From Lactobacillus sp. (GTDB lineage: Bacteria > Bacillota > Bacilli > Lactobacillales > Lactobacillaceae): a DNA stretch of 64,000 bases. Positions 62,663 through 64,000 of the stretch are shown here, piece by piece. Location of the stretch: the NCBI GenBank assembly GCA_022651245.1, contig JALCQM010000001.1, positions 99,531-163,530 on the forward strand, given 5' to 3'. The notes under the pieces are model-generated. The model was given only the letters and a program-made list of their open reading frames with translations. It was not told where the DNA came from and searched no databases. The position numbers and the translations under genes were made by a program. Positions within the stretch are counted from its first letter, which is position 1. Each line of letters begins with the position of its first letter.

Positions 62663-63382
62663 ATGGTCCTTGCACAATTCTCCCTGTCCGGTCCCTTGAT
62701 CGATGCGGTTTCAGAAACGGCTTATGATCTCAACGGTGACACCCACCTTTACGACTTCTTAGTGATGCGCGTTGATGAAGCCGCGTCCGCAGACCCTGCG
62801 CGTTTCGCCTGGCCGCGCGCGGCCCAAACCGTGCGGATGCTATTCGACGGCACACCACCTGCGATGGGTATCCACATTGGCGACACCCTGCGCTTGACGG
62901 GACCGGTAACCACTATTTTCACGAATAGATTGAATTCAGTGCCCCCTTTACGCCAAAGTTTGAAAAGTGAGACACGGCGCATGATCAGCGATGCCCGGCG
63001 GTGGCAAAAACTGACCGCCGGCGCCCAGGGGACAGCCTTTGGGCGTTTAACGGCGCAATTTGAGGCGGAACGGTTACCTTTTGATCAATGGTTACAAAAG
63101 CAAACGGCACTTTTCGGCACCGAGCAACCACCGAGTTTGCTGCGGCTACAAACCACCCTCAAGGCGCACAACACCCGACGGGAAGCGTTGCTCACGCAAT
63201 ACACGCAAGCGGTGCTGGTGTTTGTGCAACAGGAGATCAACGTCCTCAAGCACGGCCCGCTCCCGCATCCCCCGGTCCACCACAGCCCGCCAGGCACGGT
63301 GATCCGGCTGGATTACTCCGCGATCCACAAAATATTCGCGGCTTACGTGGCAGAGGTCCCGCAGTATCAGAACTTGGCATAA
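62663..63382 (+). CDS. Hypothetical protein, second of the pair
   Basis: 239 residues, not recognised. GGAGG 7 bp before ATG 62663. IHIGDTLRLTGPVTTIFTNRLN parallels the segment in the preceding protein; a helical part (RRMISDARRWQKL) follows. The C-terminal HPPVHHSPPGTVIRLDYSAI is Pro/His-rich. More GC-rich than its partner. Followed by a bidirectional terminator. Confidence 0.6.
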   Translation: MVLAQFSLSGPLIDAVSETAYDLNGDTHLYDFLVMRVDEAASADPARFAWPRAAQTVRMLFDGTPPAMGIHIGDTLRLTGPVTTIFTNRLNSVPPLRQSLKSETRRMISDARRWQKLTAGAQGTAFGRLTAQFEAERLPFDQWLQKQTALFGTEQPPSLLRLQTTLKAHNTRREALLTQYTQAVLVFVQQEINVLKHGPLPHPPVHHSPPGTVIRLDYSAIHKIFAAYVAEVPQYQNLA

Positions 63383-63435
63383 CACCACAAAAAGACGCTG
63401 GCTCGGACTTTCCCAACCAGCGTCTTTTTGTGGTG
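63383..63435. terminator. Bidirectional terminator
   Basis: CACCACAAAAAGACGCTGG pairs exactly with its complement at 63417-63435; A-run and T-run on the two sides. Confidence 0.9.
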
Positions 63436-63437
63436 CT

Positions 63438-63878
63438 TTACGCGAATTCGCTCACCTGCTCAGCCGCGTAGCGCGTCGACTTGACTTCGTCTTGATCATT
63501 CTTCACCGGCTTACCGATCGCAACGGCCATGACTGGCACGTAGCGCTCCGGATCGAGGCCGAAGACTGCCGCCGCTTTGGTAGAATCATAACCGGCGATC
63601 GGGTTGGTTTCATACCCGTGTGCCCGCGCCACCAACATCAGCTGGGCGCCGGCGATCGCACAATCGACCGTGGCGTCGCTGATCAACATCTGCTTTGGCG
63701 CCTTTTCGTATAGAGGCAGGAAGGTGTTCAAGACTTCGCTTAGCTTCTCCGCGGTGATCTGACCATTCTCATAGGCTTTGTTCCACAAGTTTCGGTAGGA
63801 TTTGAAGGCTAAGGTGTCGCCGAAGATCTGGACCATGGCGCTGCAAGATTCCAATTGTGGCAAGTTGAACTTCGTCAA
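63438..63878 (-). pseudogene. Nitroreductase, 5' truncated
   Basis: About 146 codons matching the last two thirds of a NfsA/YdgI-like flavin nitroreductase: LESCSAMVQIFGDT, then ARAHGYETNPIAGYD and RYVPVMAVAIGKP. The N-terminal FMN-binding part (about 55-60 residues) is missing, and the only start is a TTG without a ribosome site. The homology ends near 63885, so a deletion or insertion at that point removed the front. Confidence 0.7.
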
Positions 63879-64000
63879 CCACCGGCGAATAAATTCGCAG
63901 GCTTGTAAGTGCCTCAGCCCTCGTAACCTCTGAGGCGATCACAATTTATTTGGATAGTCTGAGACAAAAGCCACTATGCATACTGACTAGCCGCTTCCAA
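63879..64000. other. Window-edge sequence beyond the truncated nitroreductase
   Basis: Contains a 7-bp-arm hairpin GCCTCAG...CTGAGGC (63915-63940) and GTCTGAGACAAAAGCC (63957-63972), which resembles the head of the dispersed repeat. No gene is visible. Confidence 0.35.

Overview
The window looks like the chromosome of a lactic acid bacterium of the Lacticaseibacillus type. Evidence: a sorbose locus in the same gene order as the one I remember from Lacticaseibacillus casei, strong Shine-Dalgarno sites, many mannose-class PTS systems, ribulose/xylulose sugar genes, an LXG (type VII secretion) toxin locus and an Fst-like type I toxin. Much of the window is GC-rich with GC-ending codons. The sugar islands at about 6.3-28.8 kb and the galactitol/tagatose-type island at about 49.5-57.9 kb are clearly more AT-rich, which suggests they were acquired as cassettes. 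No tRNA, rRNA, complete insertion sequence or CRISPR array was seen.

Layout. 1-3.9 kb: end of an amino-acid ABC transporter (ATPase and binding protein), two tandem Xi-class glutathione-transferase-like genes and a GNAT acetyltransferase. 4.0-6.3 kb: a secreted sortase-fold protein whose signal peptide is out of frame with its body, a ROK fructokinase and the C-terminal stump of a galactose mutarotase. 6.3-10.9 kb: mannose-class PTS number 1 with a GntR regulator and a DeoC aldolase. 11.6-21.6 kb: mannose-class PTS number 2 with a GH31 alpha-xylosidase, an AraC regulator, xylB, xylA and a XylR-type ROK repressor. 21.8-28.8 kb: the sorbose locus (sorFABCD, a 48-residue membrane protein and sorG on the minus strand; sorR and sorE on the plus strand) with PTS number 3 and repeated operator-like sites.

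28.8-41 kb: a membrane-anchored glycerophosphodiester phosphodiesterase, a CopB-type copper ATPase behind a cop box, an array of six structured tandem repeats that starts inside the copB 3' end, a nucleoside hydrolase, adenine deaminase, and a Pot-type ABC transporter. 40.6-47.5 kb: an LXG polymorphic-toxin locus with one intact toxin, two C-terminal cassettes lacking the LXG domain, and four related membrane immunity-like genes, two units of which are visibly broken. 47.5-49.5 kb: an XRE regulator with a small membrane protein and an Fst/Lpt-like type I toxin-antitoxin module that is too short for ordinary gene finding.

49.5-57.9 kb: HAD hydrolase and a galactitol-class PTS regulon (SDR dehydrogenase, IIC, DeoR regulator, IIA, IIB, LacX, LacC, LacD) spread over both strands and apparently tied together by a shared upstream motif. 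57.9-64 kb: a TetM-family ribosomal-protection-like GTPase, an M20 deacylase preceded by a highly structured, promoter- and terminator-flanked non-coding transcript of about 380 nt, two unknown paralogous genes, and a 5'-truncated nitroreductase. The overall logic of the central part is sugar scavenging: uptake by PTS, conversion to xylulose-5-phosphate, fructose-phosphate or tagatose-phosphate, with local regulators and cre-like sites for catabolite control.
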